NCBI GenBank assembly: GCA_019637755.1
Contig: JAHBVC010000001.1
Span: 248,001-312,000, forward strand
Direction of reading: 5' to 3'
Length of the DNA: 64,000 nt
From: Anaerolineales bacterium
GTDB lineage: Bacteria; Chloroflexota; Anaerolineae; Anaerolineales; UBA11579
This document shows, one piece after another, positions 17,223-25,839 of this stretch; position 1 is the stretch's first letter, and each line of letters starts with the position of its first letter. Under the pieces are notes generated by a model that was not told where the DNA came from, made no database searches, and saw only the letters and a list, made by a program, of their open reading frames with translations. A program made the translations under genes and the position numbers.

Positions 17223-18309
17223 ATGCAAGACATCATCGACCGCTTATCTGACGCTCAGGCCCGCATCCAATCCCTGCTGGAGCGTCTTTGACTTACCCAG
17301 ACAAGAAGCCGAACTAGCCAAGCTTGAAGAGCAATCCGCTGCGCCGGATCTGTGGGATACCCCGAGCCAGGCGCAGCAACTGATGAAACGCGTGGCCAGC
17401 CTGCGTGAAAACATCCAAAGCTGGCGCAGCCTGGAACAACGCATCGCCGATAACCGCGAGCTGGCCGAGCTGGGCGATGAGAGCCTGCGCGGTGAACTGG
17501 ACAGCGAAGCCAGCGCCATCGCGCGCGAGGTGGAGCAGCGCGAGCTGCGCACCTTGCTGGCAGGCGACTACGACGAAGGCGAAGCGCTGCTGAGCATCAA
17601 CGCCGGCGCCGGCGGCACCGACTCGCAAGACTGGGCCGAGATGCTGCAGCGCATGTACCTGCGCTGGGCCGAAGAGGCGGGCTACAAGACCGAGATCCTC
17701 GACACCACGCCGGGCGAAGAAGCCGGCATTAAGAGCGTTACTATCGCAGTGAGCGGGCCTTACGCCTATGGCTACTTACGCTCGGAGAAGGGCGTGCACC
17801 GCCTGGTGCGCCTCTCGCCGTTCGACTCGGCCAAGCGCCGCCATACCTCCTTTGCACAGGTGGAAGTGCTGCCGCAGGTGGAGGATGTGGACCTGGATAT
17901 CAATCCTAACGATCTGCGCATCGACACCTTCCGCTCCGGCGGCGCGGGCGGCCAGAACGTGCAGAAGAACGATACCGCCGTGCGCATCACCCACATCCCA
18001 ACTGGCATTGTGGCCAGTTGTCAGAACGAACGCTCGCAGACGCAAAACCGCGAGAATGCGATGCGCGTGCTGAAGGCACGTTTGCTGGAAGTGCTGGAAG
18101 GGGAGCAAGCCAAAGAATTGGCCGAGCTGCGCGGTGCGTACCAGAAGGCCGAATGGGGCAGCCAAATTCGCTCGTACGTGCTGCACCCCTACCAACTGGT
18201 GAAAGACCACCGCACCGAGTACGAAGAAGGCAACAGCCAGGCGGTGCTGGATGGGCGGCTGAACGGGTTTATTGAGGCGTACTTGAAGAGCCAAGTGGGG
18301 AACAACTAG
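17223..18309 (+). CDS. prfB: Peptide chain release factor 2, with programmed +1 frameshift
   Basis: RF2 recognises UGA and UAA. Codons 1-22 run from ATG 17223 to CTT 17286-17288, followed by an in-frame TGA at 17289-17291 and C, the classic CTT-TGA-C slippery site. A GGAG sequence just upstream (17278-17282) fits the internal Shine-Dalgarno-like stimulator. A +1 shift continues in the main frame (GAC at 17290) to give about 361 aa. The catalytic GGQ is in FRSGGAGGQNVQ. If RF2 is limiting, the shift is favoured, giving autoregulation; this is established for the family and inferred here. Confidence 0.95.
17278..17292 (+). promoter_or_regulatory. RF2 autoregulatory frameshift site
   Basis: GGAG, cgt, CTT-TGA-C: the conserved RF2 recoding signal. 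The zero frame stops at TGA 17289; the +1 frame is the long release-factor frame. Confidence 0.93.
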
Positions 18310-18369
18310 ACAACCAAGCGACTAGCAGACCAGTCGACTGGTCAGTTAGTCAATTAGTCGACGCAGACC
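18310..18369. repeat. Octamer array A2 between prfB and the CDF gene
   Basis: Period-8 units gcgactag, cagaccag, tcgactgg, tcagttag, tcaattag, tcgacgca fill the whole gap between the prfB stop and the next ATG. Confidence 0.75.
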
Positions 18370-19281
18370 ATGCAAAGCGAAACGCGCGCAAACTTAACTA
18401 AGTACGCCTGGCTCTCAATCGCCGCCGCCTTGGTGACGATTGGGCTCAAGGCCGCCGCCTACTGGGTTACCGGCTCGGTGGGTCTGCTGTCGGATGCGCT
18501 CGAATCGCTGGTGAACCTGGCCGGCGCGGTGCTGGCGCTGGGCATGCTCAGCTTGGCCGCCGCCCCACCCGATGAAGAGCACGCCTACGGCCACACCAAG
18601 GCCGAGTACTTCTCCAGTGTGGTGGAAGGTGTGCTGATCCTGCTGGCGGCCGGCAGCATTGGCTACACCGCCGTGCGTGGCCTGATGAACCCGCGCCCGA
18701 TCGAAGCCTTTGGCCTCGGCCTGGCGGTTTCGGTATTGGCCTCGCTGATCAACTTGGCGGTGGCGTTGGTGCTGCGTCGGGCCGCCCGCACGCACCACTC
18801 TGCGAGCCTGGAGGCCAACGCCCAGCACTTGCTCACCGATGTGTGGACCTCGGCCGGCGTGCTGGCGGCGGTGGGCCTGGTGGCACTGAGCGGCTGGCAA
18901 GTGCTCGACCCCATTATTGCGCTGGTGGTGGCGGCTAACATCACCTACAGCGGGGTCAAGATCGTGCGCAGCTCAGCCGCCGGGCTGCTGGATGCGGCGC
19001 TGCCGCCGGAGCAGTTGGCGGCGGTGCGCAGCGCCATCGCAGGCGAGCTACCGGCGGGCGTGCAGTATCACGCCTTGCGCACGCGGCAATCCGGGGCACG
19101 CAGCTTCGTCTCGCTGCACGTGCTGGTGCCGGGCGGCTGGACGGTGGCGCGCGGCCACCGCCTACTGGAGCGTGTGGAGGCAGCGGTACGCGCCGCGCTC
19201 AGCGGCGACGTCACCGTGTTCACGCACCTGGAGTCGATTGGCGACGTGGCGAGCTACGAGGACGAGGGGCTGGATCGGTAA
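18370..19281 (+). CDS. Cation diffusion facilitator family metal transporter
   Basis: A 303-residue CDF (ZitB/FieF-like) exporter of divalent metals such as Zn or Fe by proton antiport. Predicted membrane helices fill ~12-205. Metal-site residues lie in LLSDALESL (helix 2) and HLLTDVWTS (helix 5), with [11 protein letters not shown] in the loop between. A cytoplasmic C-terminal domain (~210-303) carries His residues in FVSLHVLV and FTHLE. Metal specificity cannot be read from this. The next gene starts at the last base of its stop codon. Confidence 0.9.
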   Translation: MQSETRANLTKYAWLSIAAALVTIGLKAAAYWVTGSVGLLSDALESLVNLAGAVLALGMLSLAAAPPDEEHAYGHTKAEYFSSVVEGVLILLAAGSIGYTAVRGLMNPRPIEAFGLGLAVSVLASLINLAVALVLRRAARTHHSASLEANAQHLLTDVWTSAGVLAAVGLVALSGWQVLDPIIALVVAANITYSGVKIVRSSAAGLLDAALPPEQLAAVRSAIAGELPAGVQYHALRTRQSGARSFVSLHVLVPGGWTVARGHRLLERVEAAVRAALSGDVTVFTHLESIGDVASYEDEGLDR

Positions 19282-19760
19282 TGTCTGCCATGATTGAGTT
19301 CACTGTGGAAGGCTTACCACCAAAGAAATACGGTGCAAACTCAATGTGGCGTAAAGCTACTGAAATTCCACGTCTAATTGCCCTACGCGAAAAAGCCTAT
19401 GAAGCGCTAGGCGGCCACAGCTCCTTCACCGGAAGGCTAAAACTCACGCTCATTCTCTATTCAGACAGCAATACAAATGGAGATTTAGACAATTTCATCA
19501 CAGGGATTTGCGATGGCCTGATGGCAGCAGATGGCAAGACTCCAATAGATGAGATTTCATGGCCTGTAAACAGCCCAATCCACCCAAGCAAAAAGCTCAT
19601 CTACTTTGATGACCGAGATATCTATGAAATTATTGCCGCGCGGCGGCCCTCGGACGGAAACGGCAACCACTATTATATAAAGCTTGAGGCCGAGAATTGG
19701 CAGAGCAGCCTTCTTGACACCCTACCCCCGCCCCTGTATAATCCCAACTTGCCTGCCTAA
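19281..19760 (+). CDS. RusA-like Holliday junction endodeoxyribonuclease
   Basis: A 159-residue protein of the RusA resolvase family, usually of phage or prophage origin. The hallmark acidic motif GDLDNFITGICDGL carries the paired Asp residues that bind Mg, followed by a second acidic site in YFDDRDIYEI. Base composition is visibly less GC-rich than the neighbours, with many AT-rich codons, suggesting transfer. It starts at a TAATG overlap with the transporter gene. The last codons contain the rpmF promoter. Confidence 0.78.
   Translation: MSAMIEFTVEGLPPKKYGANSMWRKATEIPRLIALREKAYEALGGHSSFTGRLKLTLILYSDSNTNGDLDNFITGICDGLMAADGKTPIDEISWPVNSPIHPSKKLIYFDDRDIYEIIAARRPSDGNGNHYYIKLEAENWQSSLLDTLPPPLYNPNLPA
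19714..19742 (+). promoter_or_regulatory. Consensus sigma-70-type promoter of rpmF
   Basis: TTGACA (19714-19719), a 17-bp C-rich spacer and TATAAT (19737-19742): a perfect match to both boxes. It lies inside the 3' end of the RusA-like gene and drives rpmF about 60 nt downstream. Confidence 0.92.
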
Positions 19761-19807
19761 ACCGCAGGCGCTTTTGTGAGTTTACTAGCCAAGAGAGATT
19801 AGCTGAA

Positions 19808-19993
19808 ATGACACCGCTTCCGAAACGCAAGCATTCCAAGGGCCGCCGTGACCGCCGCCGCGCCCATGACGCCCTGCAGGCCCGCCAGACGGTGACCTGC
19901 TCCAACTGCGGCCAGATGCGCCTGCCCCATCAGGTCTGCGCCAACTGCGGCTACTACAAGGGCCGCGAAGTCGTAAAGGTCGAGCGCGAGTAA
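19808..19993 (+). CDS. rpmF: 50S ribosomal protein L32
   Basis: A 61-residue L32 with an N-terminal PKRKHSKGRRDRRRAHDAL and a zinc-ribbon of two CxxC pairs (CSNCG and CANCG), the zinc-binding form of L32. It ends in GYYKGREVVKVERE. A perfect promoter lies upstream and a terminator follows, so it is probably monocistronic. In many bacteria rpmF precedes plsX and fab genes; here fabD is the next gene but has its own promoter. Confidence 0.95.
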   Translation: MTPLPKRKHSKGRRDRRRAHDALQARQTVTCSNCGQMRLPHQVCANCGYYKGREVVKVERE

Positions 19994-20009
19994 GCGCACG
20001 CAAGCAATC

Positions 20010-20041
20010 AAAGAGACCCGCCATTCGGTGGGTCTTTTTAT
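20010..20041 (+). terminator. Terminator after rpmF
   Basis: Stem agacccgcc/ggtgggtct, loop attc, followed by TTTTTA. Confidence 0.88.
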
Positions 20042-20042
20042 T

Positions 20043-20117
20043 TGACCTAGATTGCTTGTCATTTAGTCTGTTGGTCGATTGGTTGACCAGCAGACCATCG
20101 GACCAAGTGACGCAGCA
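20043..20117. repeat. Octamer array A3 upstream of fabD
   Basis: Period-8 units such as agtctgtt, ggtcgatt, ggttgacc, agcagacc, atcggacc and aagtgacg run up to the fabD promoter. Confidence 0.75.
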
Positions 20118-20139
20118 GATTTTCGTCTACAATTTGCCC

Positions 20140-21087
20140 ATGATCCTAGACGCTAACACCACCGCATTCCTGTTCCCCGGCCAAGGCTCACAAAAAGTGG
20201 GCATGGGCAAAGAACTGGCCGACGCCTACCCAGAAGCCAAGCAGGTCTTCGAGGAAGCCGATGCCACGCTCGGCCTGGCGCTGTCTGCGCTGGCCTGGGA
20301 CGGTCCCGAGGCCGAACTTAACGACACGGTGAACACGCAGCCGGCGCTGTTTGTGCACTCGCTGGCGGCCCTGCGCGTACTGCAGGCGCAGCAGCCCGGC
20401 TTTGTGCCCGCCTATGTCGCCGGGCACAGCCTGGGCGAACTGAGCGCGGCGGTGGCCGCCGGGGCGCTGGACTATGCCGCAGGCGTGCAGTTGGTGCGCC
20501 GCCGCGGTGAGCTGATGAAGGAAGCTGGCACTCTGGCACCCGGTGGCATGGCGGCGATTTTAGGACTGGATATCCCCTCGCTAGATGCAATTTGTGCCGA
20601 AGCCAGCACAGCTGACGAGACGGTACAAGTGGCCAACGACAACTGCCCAGGCCAGGTGGTGATCAGTGGCCATGCGGCCGCGGTGGAACGCGCCATGCTG
20701 GCCGCCAAGGCAGCCGGTGCCAAGCGCGCCCTGCCCCTGCCGGTGAGCATCGCTGCTCATTCGGCGTTGATGGCCACGGCGCAAGCCGGCTTCAATGCGG
20801 CGGTGGCGGCGGCGCACATCACCAACCCCACCACCCCGCTGATCGGCAACGTGAGCGCCGCGCCGCTGGCGGATGCGGCCGCCCTGCGTGCCGACCTGGA
20901 AGCGCAGCTGACCAGCCGCGTGCGCTGGACGGAAACCATCCAGGCGCTGCGTGCCGCGGGCGTGAATACGTTCGTTGAGTTGGGTACAGGCAATGTGCTC
21001 ACTGGCTTGCTTAAGCGCATCGACCCTGACGCGGTTGGCATCGCCTTGGGCACGCCAGAAGATTTTGAGAAGCTGGCAGCAAGTTAG
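20140..21087 (+). CDS. fabD: Malonyl-CoA:ACP transacylase
   Basis: A 315-residue enzyme loading malonyl groups onto ACP for fatty-acid synthesis. ATG 20140 gives MILDANTTAFLFPGQGSQ, the standard start; the upstream open frame is an octamer array. The nucleophile is S97 in GHSLGE, with the oxyanion motif GQGSQ at 15-19 and the His of VSIAAHSALM. A TACAAT box (20128-20133) ends 6 nt before the ATG and no ribosome site is present, so the mRNA is probably leaderless. Confidence 0.94.
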   Translation: MILDANTTAFLFPGQGSQKVGMGKELADAYPEAKQVFEEADATLGLALSALAWDGPEAELNDTVNTQPALFVHSLAALRVLQAQQPGFVPAYVAGHSLGELSAAVAAGALDYAAGVQLVRRRGELMKEAGTLAPGGMAAILGLDIPSLDAICAEASTADETVQVANDNCPGQVVISGHAAAVERAMLAAKAAGAKRALPLPVSIAAHSALMATAQAGFNAAVAAAHITNPTTPLIGNVSAAPLADAAALRADLEAQLTSRVRWTETIQALRAAGVNTFVELGTGNVLTGLLKRIDPDAVGIALGTPEDFEKLAAS

Positions 21088-21095
21088 TAGAAGAC

Positions 21096-21124
21096 AAAAA
21101 GCGGGCTAAAAGCCCGCTTTTTTA
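21096..21124. terminator. Bidirectional terminator after fabD
   Basis: The hairpin agcgggct/agcccgct is flanked by A and T runs, between convergent genes. Confidence 0.88.
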
Positions 21125-22738
21125 TTGCGCTGGCAGGTTGCTGGCGAAAAATTGGGCATAGAGTGCATCGCGCACAAACACCATCCCCATCGGCGCGCTA
21201 CGCAGCAGCAAGGTGTAGCCTTCCAACTCTCCTCGATCGACCTGGCGGTAAAAGGCCTGGCTGGCGGCAAAACCCACGGGGTCAATGCCCACCACGTCCT
21301 CATTCAGGTAATCCCAAATGCGCGTTTGGCTGATGAACGCCAGATCGAACTCATTGTCTTCAAAATAAGCATGATCGAGAGTTTCAAAGCGTCCGGTACG
21401 CCGCCAGCCTAGCCGGTCAGGAATATATAGGTTCACATCGGCATACACGCGATAGCTGGAAGCTGGCAAGGCGCTCAAGGCCGCCTCGGCTTCGGCGAAG
21501 AAGGCCAGTGCCGGATTGCGCGCCTCACGCGCCATTTGCAACTGGTAGCGCTGGGCCGAGTTTTGCACAAAGCCAACCAGCGAATAGGCCGCGAAGAGCG
21601 CGAGCACCAACGCCGCCAGCGCCCAGGGCCGGCGTTCCCGCCACCAACTGCGCAGCTCGCCCCACCCACCAGGCAGCACGATCACCAAGCTGGAAAGCAG
21701 CGGCAAGGCGGCGGGCAGCCAGTACTGGTACTTGAGGAACGAGAAGCCAAAGACAAATATGGAGAGCGGCAGCACCCAGGCCAGGATCAGGCGGTGCAGC
21801 AGCGGGCGCGGCCCGCGCCAGGCCGCCCAGACGCTAGTAGCCAGCGTGGCCGCCAGCAGCAGCCAGCCGCCGTAGTACTGGCGCAGAATCTCCAGGTTGT
21901 GCGCCAGGCTGGGGGCGTAAAACACCTCGTAGCCATCGGCGAGCAGGCGGCTTTGGGCCTGCAGAGTTTGCCAGTACTGCGCCCGCGCCCCAGGGTAGAT
22001 GAGGATCGGGTTGCTGGCGAAGAAGGCCAGCACCATCACGGCTAAGAAGCCGAGCGCAGCCAGCAGCACGCGGCGCAGCGGCAGGCCAGCACGCCAGCTC
22101 CACCATAGGTACAGCGCTATGGCTAAAAAGAAGTACACGCCGATCAGCTTGGTTTGAGCACACACGCCACAAGCCAGCGCGGCCAGATAAAAGTTGCCGC
22201 CCAGGCGCAGATCGTCGCGCACCAGGAAGAACAGCGTGAGCGTGGCTAACAAGATCGCCAAACTATCGGGGTGCCACCAGAAGTTGTTCTGCACCACCGC
22301 GGGCACCGCCGCCAGCAGCGCAAACAGCAGCAAAGCGCGGGCATCGCGGAAACCGGTTTGCAAATAGACCAGCACGGCGATCGCCGCCAGCATGGGCAAG
22401 GTGCTGACTACGGTGCGCAGCACCCCCATTGCCAGCGGAATGCTGTCGATCTGCTGGGTGAGCTGCAGCGGCAGGAGCGCCAGCGCGGAATAGGCAAAAT
22501 GGGGAAAGCCGTAGAAGTAATAATCGTAGGCGAAGAAATTGGCGACGGTGTGCTTAAGCGTGTCGCGCGGTTGGAGCATATCGCGCACATAGGGAAACGG
22601 CACGGCCTCGTCGGCTTCGAACGCCAACACCATGGCGAGGTCTTGCGAGGCGGCTTGGTTGGGCCGCCAGAAGGCCGCCAGCAGCGCCAGCGAGAGCATG
22701 AGCAACAACGCGATGATGATCTTTTGGCGAGCGGGCAT
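21122..22738 (-). CDS. Polytopic membrane protein, glycosyltransferase family 39/ArnT-like (GT-C fold) candidate
   Basis: A 538-residue integral membrane protein with about 10-12 hydrophobic helices and an exported C-terminal region (~400-538). The acidic pattern SQDLAMVLAFEADEAVP after the first helix and NNFWWHPDSLAILL later resemble lipid-linked-sugar GT-C enzymes (dolichyl-phosphate-mannose mannosyltransferase and ArnT groups). No single catalytic motif is decisive. ATG 22738 is chosen; a TAAGAT box ends 8 nt upstream. It is divergent from tRNA-Asp. Confidence 0.6.
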   Translation of the reverse strand: MPARQKIIIALLLMLSLALLAAFWRPNQAASQDLAMVLAFEADEAVPFPYVRDMLQPRDTLKHTVANFFAYDYYFYGFPHFAYSALALLPLQLTQQIDSIPLAMGVLRTVVSTLPMLAAIAVLVYLQTGFRDARALLLFALLAAVPAVVQNNFWWHPDSLAILLATLTLFFLVRDDLRLGGNFYLAALACGVCAQTKLIGVYFFLAIALYLWWSWRAGLPLRRVLLAALGFLAVMVLAFFASNPILIYPGARAQYWQTLQAQSRLLADGYEVFYAPSLAHNLEILRQYYGGWLLLAATLATSVWAAWRGPRPLLHRLILAWVLPLSIFVFGFSFLKYQYWLPAALPLLSSLVIVLPGGWGELRSWWRERRPWALAALVLALFAAYSLVGFVQNSAQRYQLQMAREARNPALAFFAEAEAALSALPASSYRVYADVNLYIPDRLGWRRTGRFETLDHAYFEDNEFDLAFISQTRIWDYLNEDVVGIDPVGFAASQAFYRQVDRGELEGYTLLLRSAPMGMVFVRDALYAQFFASNLPAQ

Positions 22739-22777
22739 AGGCCCGAATCTTATCATCTGCGATTGGCGCGGATGTGC

Positions 22778-22805
22778 TTGACTGTGCGCGTAGGCATGTG
22801 ATAAA
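22778..22805 (+). promoter_or_regulatory. Promoter of tRNA-Asp
   Basis: TTGACT (22778-22783), a 16-bp spacer and GATAAA (22800-22805), about 15 nt before the tRNA 5' end. Confidence 0.7.
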
Positions 22806-22819
22806 CTCCTGCCGTTAAC

Positions 22820-22895
22820 GGTCTCGTGGTGTAGCCTGGTTCAACACGCTGCCCTGTCAAGGCAGAGACCGCGGGTTCGAATCCCGTCGAGACCG
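22820..22895 (+). tRNA. tRNA-Asp(GTC)
   Basis: The cloverleaf is complete. Acceptor ggtctcg pairs with cgagacc, with discriminator G at 22895. The anticodon stem ctgcc/ggcag encloses loop ctgtcaa with anticodon GTC (22856-22858). The T arm is gcggg-ttcgaat-cccgt. CCA is not encoded. Confidence 0.97.
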
Positions 22896-22898
22896 CTC

Positions 22899-22934
22899 AA
22901 AAAAAGCCTCCGCACATGCGGAGGCTTTTTTTTG
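22899..22934 (+). terminator. Terminator after tRNA-Asp
   Basis: Stem gcctccgca/tgcggaggc between an A run and a long T run. Confidence 0.92.
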
Positions 22935-23008
22935 TAAGGGGATAAGCAGGGTACGGAGATCAAGAAAAATGCGATGACGATTACTCCTCAATCACTCTTG
23001 ATACCTGG

Positions 23009-23039
23009 TTGACTGCTCACGAGTTACTCGATTTATAAT
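23009..23039 (+). promoter_or_regulatory. Promoter of the GcvT-like gene, leaderless type
   Basis: TTGACT (23009-23014) and a perfect TATAAT (23034-23039) are 19 bp apart. The ATG at 23046 is 6 nt after the -10 box and there is no ribosome site. Confidence 0.65.
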
Positions 23040-23045
23040 CCGCCC

Positions 23046-24248
23046 ATGCCGATCCCCTCACCACTCTATAGCCGCACCGCCGCCCTGTGCACTACGCAAG
23101 AATGGCGAGACTGGTCCGGCTACTTCTCCGCCATCACCTACGGCCCCAGCCACGAAGTGGAGTACTACGCCGTGCGCAATGCCGCGGGGCTGATGGATGC
23201 TTCGCCCCTCTATAAATACGAAATCCGTGGTGCAGACGCTGAGCGCTTGCTTGACCGCATGGTCACGCGCAACGTGGCCAAGAGCCGCGTGGGCCAAGTG
23301 CTGTACACGCCGTGGTGCGATGAGGACGGTAAGGTCATCGACGATGGCACGCTGGCTCGCCTAGGCAAGGACCACTTCCGTCTGACGGCGGCCGACCCAA
23401 GCCTGCGCTGGTTGCAGGATGTAGGCTACGGGCTGGATGTTGAGCTGCGCGATGTCTCGACCGAGCTGGCCGCGTTAGCGCTGCAAGGACCAAACAGCTA
23501 CCCCATTCTCAAATCTCTATTCTCGAATCTCAAACTAGAAACCCTACGTTATTACAACCTGCGCCAAACGGAGTTCAACGGCGCCCCACTCACCATCACG
23601 CGCACCGGCTACACCGGTGACCTGGGCTATGAGTTGTGGACGCCTGCCGAGCACGCCCCCGCCCTGTGGGACGCAGTGATGCAGGCCGGCGCCGGCTACG
23701 GCATCATGCCGTTGGGGCTGGCCGCGCTGGATATTCTGCGCGTGGAGGCTGGCTTGCTGTTGATCGAGGTGGACTACAGCAGTACCCTGCACGCCCGCAT
23801 CCCAGAGCAGCAGAGCAGCCCGTATGAGATTGGCCTGGGCTGGGCGGTAGACCTGGACAAGGGTGACTTCATCGGCAAGCAGGCACTGCTGGCCGAGCAC
23901 GCCGCAGGCACGCCGCGCAGTTTGGTTGGCCTGGAAGTGGATTGGTATGACCTAGAGCGCCTGTTCGGCGAGGCCAACCTGCCGCCGCAGGTGGCGGGCC
24001 GCGCCAGCCGCACGGCGGTGCCCGTGTACGCCGGCGGCCAGCATGTGGGCCAAGCCACCAGCATGGTGTTCTCGCCCATCCTCAAAAAATACATCGCCCT
24101 CGCCACCGTGCGCAGCGAATACGCCGCGCTGGGCACTCCGCTTGAATTTGAAATCACCGTAGAGTACGAGCGCAAGCGCGCCGGCGCCACGGTAAGCAAG
24201 ATGCCTTTCTACAACCCAGCACAGAAACGAGCGCTGCCCAATGGCTAA
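23046..24248 (+). CDS. Aminomethyltransferase (GcvT)-like folate-dependent protein
   Basis: A 400-residue member of the GcvT/dimethylglycine-dehydrogenase T-domain family, enzymes that move a one-carbon unit from an amine or S/O-methyl donor to tetrahydrofolate. Landmarks are GLMDASPLYKYEIRG, LALQGPNS, RTGYTGDLGYELW and GLAALDILRVEAGL. The C-terminal barrel ends near KMPFYNP. No glycine-cleavage H, P or L genes are adjacent; instead two FAD oxidoreductases follow with overlapping ends, so demethylation of some methylated compound is more likely than glycine cleavage. The substrate is unknown. Confidence 0.78.
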   Translation: MPIPSPLYSRTAALCTTQEWRDWSGYFSAITYGPSHEVEYYAVRNAAGLMDASPLYKYEIRGADAERLLDRMVTRNVAKSRVGQVLYTPWCDEDGKVIDDGTLARLGKDHFRLTAADPSLRWLQDVGYGLDVELRDVSTELAALALQGPNSYPILKSLFSNLKLETLRYYNLRQTEFNGAPLTITRTGYTGDLGYELWTPAEHAPALWDAVMQAGAGYGIMPLGLAALDILRVEAGLLLIEVDYSSTLHARIPEQQSSPYEIGLGWAVDLDKGDFIGKQALLAEHAAGTPRSLVGLEVDWYDLERLFGEANLPPQVAGRASRTAVPVYAGGQHVGQATSMVFSPILKKYIALATVRSEYAALGTPLEFEITVEYERKRAGATVSKMPFYNPAQKRALPNG

Positions 24249-25839
24249 GCAAGCACAGTACGATGCCATCGTCATTGGCGGTGGGCACAACGGCTTGGTC
24301 AACGCCGCCTACCTCTCACGTGCCGGGCTGAAAACGCTGGTATTGGAACAACGCCACGTATTGGGCGGCGCCACGGTGAGCGAAGAGATCTACCCAGGCT
24401 TCAAGTTCAGCGTGTTCTCGTATGTGGTCAGCTTGATGCGCCCGGAGATCATCCGTGAGCTGCAACTGGTGCGCCACGGGTTGACCATGCTGCCGCTGGA
24501 ATCGACGATCACGCCGCTGCCGGATGGCCGCTACATTTACCGCGGGCCGGACTCGGCAGCCACCTTCCGCAGCATCAGCCAATTCTCCACCCGCGATGCG
24601 GAGGCCTACCGCGAGTACAGCTACGCCATGTATCACATGGCCAAGGCGGTCAAGTACATTCTTGGCATCCGCCCACCCGACCCGACCTCGTTCCATCCGC
24701 GCGAGCTGATGGCGCTGCTCAAGCTGGGCAAGCATTTCCTCGGCCTGGGCGAAGAGAACATCTATACGCTGGCCAAGTTGATGACGATGAGCTCGGCCGA
24801 TTTCCTTGAGGAGTGGTTTGAGACGGACCCGCTGGTGGCCACGCTATCGGCGAGTGGCATCATCGGCACCTTCCTCGGCCCGCGCTCACCGGGCAGCGCC
24901 TATGTGCTGCTGCATCACTACATGGGCGAGATCGATGGCGTGTTCCGCGCCTGGGGCTTTGCCCGCGGCGGCACGGGCGGCGTGGCCGAGGCCATCGCCA
25001 GCTCGGCGCGTGCGCTCGGTGCGGAGTTACGTACTGAAGCACGCGTGGCGCAGGTCATCACGCGCAATGGGCGCGCCGTGGGCGTCGCGCTGCAAAACGG
25101 CGAGGAGATCTATGCCAAACGCATTATCTCCAGCCTGGACCCCAAACTCACCTTCCTCAAGCTGGTAAACCAAAATGAGCTGCCCAGCGATTTGGTGCAG
25201 CGTGTGAGTAAGTTCGACTCGTATGGCTCGTCTGGCAAGGTGAACTTAGCCTTGGACGGCATGCCAGAGTTGAGTTGCCTGCCTGGTTTCGGCGAGCACA
25301 TGCGCGGCGCCATCTCGATCAGCCCCAGCGTGAATTACATTGAGCGTGCCTACGACGAAGCCAAGTACGGCCGCTTTGCGCAGAAGCCGTATATTGACAT
25401 CATCCTGCCCTCTGCCATTGACCCCGGCATGGCCCCTCCGGGCAAGCACGTCATGTCGTGCTTCGTACAATACGCCCCCTACCAACTGGCTGAGGGTGAC
25501 TGGAACAGCCAGCGCGAAGCCTTTGGCGATGCGGTGGTGAATACGCTGAGTGAGTACATGCCCAACTTGAAGAACATGATCTTGCACCGCCAGGTGCTTT
25601 CGCCGTGGGATATTGAGCAGACCATCGGCATGAGCGGCGGCAACATCTTCCAGGGCGAGCTCAGTTTGTCGCAGCTGTTCTTCCTGCGGCCCGCCCCCGG
25701 CTGGGCGCAATACCGCACACCCATCGCCAACTACTACCAGTGCGGCTCCGGCACGCACCCGGGCGGCGGCATCACCGGCGCACCGGGGCGCCTGGCCGCC
25801 ATTGAGATCCTCAAAGACGCCGGCAAGGTGTTGGTATGA
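24241..25839 (+). CDS. Phytoene-dehydrogenase-like FAD oxidoreductase (PYROXD2-like), first copy
   Basis: A 532-residue flavoprotein of the COG1233 group. The N-terminal Rossmann motif is IVIGGGHNGLVNAAYLSRAG followed by LVLEQRHVLGG. The C-terminus has the FAD-closing segment YQCGSGTHPGGGITG. It overlaps the GcvT-like gene by 8 nt and its paralogue by 4 nt (ATGA). Carotenoid desaturases share the fold, but no carotenoid genes occur here, and the two-copy arrangement with GcvT suggests oxidation of a small amine, alcohol or methylated substrate. Function is not established. Confidence 0.78.
   Translation: MAKQAQYDAIVIGGGHNGLVNAAYLSRAGLKTLVLEQRHVLGGATVSEEIYPGFKFSVFSYVVSLMRPEIIRELQLVRHGLTMLPLESTITPLPDGRYIYRGPDSAATFRSISQFSTRDAEAYREYSYAMYHMAKAVKYILGIRPPDPTSFHPRELMALLKLGKHFLGLGEENIYTLAKLMTMSSADFLEEWFETDPLVATLSASGIIGTFLGPRSPGSAYVLLHHYMGEIDGVFRAWGFARGGTGGVAEAIASSARALGAELRTEARVAQVITRNGRAVGVALQNGEEIYAKRIISSLDPKLTFLKLVNQNELPSDLVQRVSKFDSYGSSGKVNLALDGMPELSCLPGFGEHMRGAISISPSVNYIERAYDEAKYGRFAQKPYIDIILPSAIDPGMAPPGKHVMSCFVQYAPYQLAEGDWNSQREAFGDAVVNTLSEYMPNLKNMILHRQVLSPWDIEQTIGMSGGNIFQGELSLSQLFFLRPAPGWAQYRTPIANYYQCGSGTHPGGGITGAPGRLAAIEILKDAGKVLV

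Noticed and set aside
17383-17385. ATG 17383 as the prfB start
   Set aside because: It would remove the first ~50 residues; the CTT-TGA-C recoding site and the promoter at 17211 show that translation begins at 17223.
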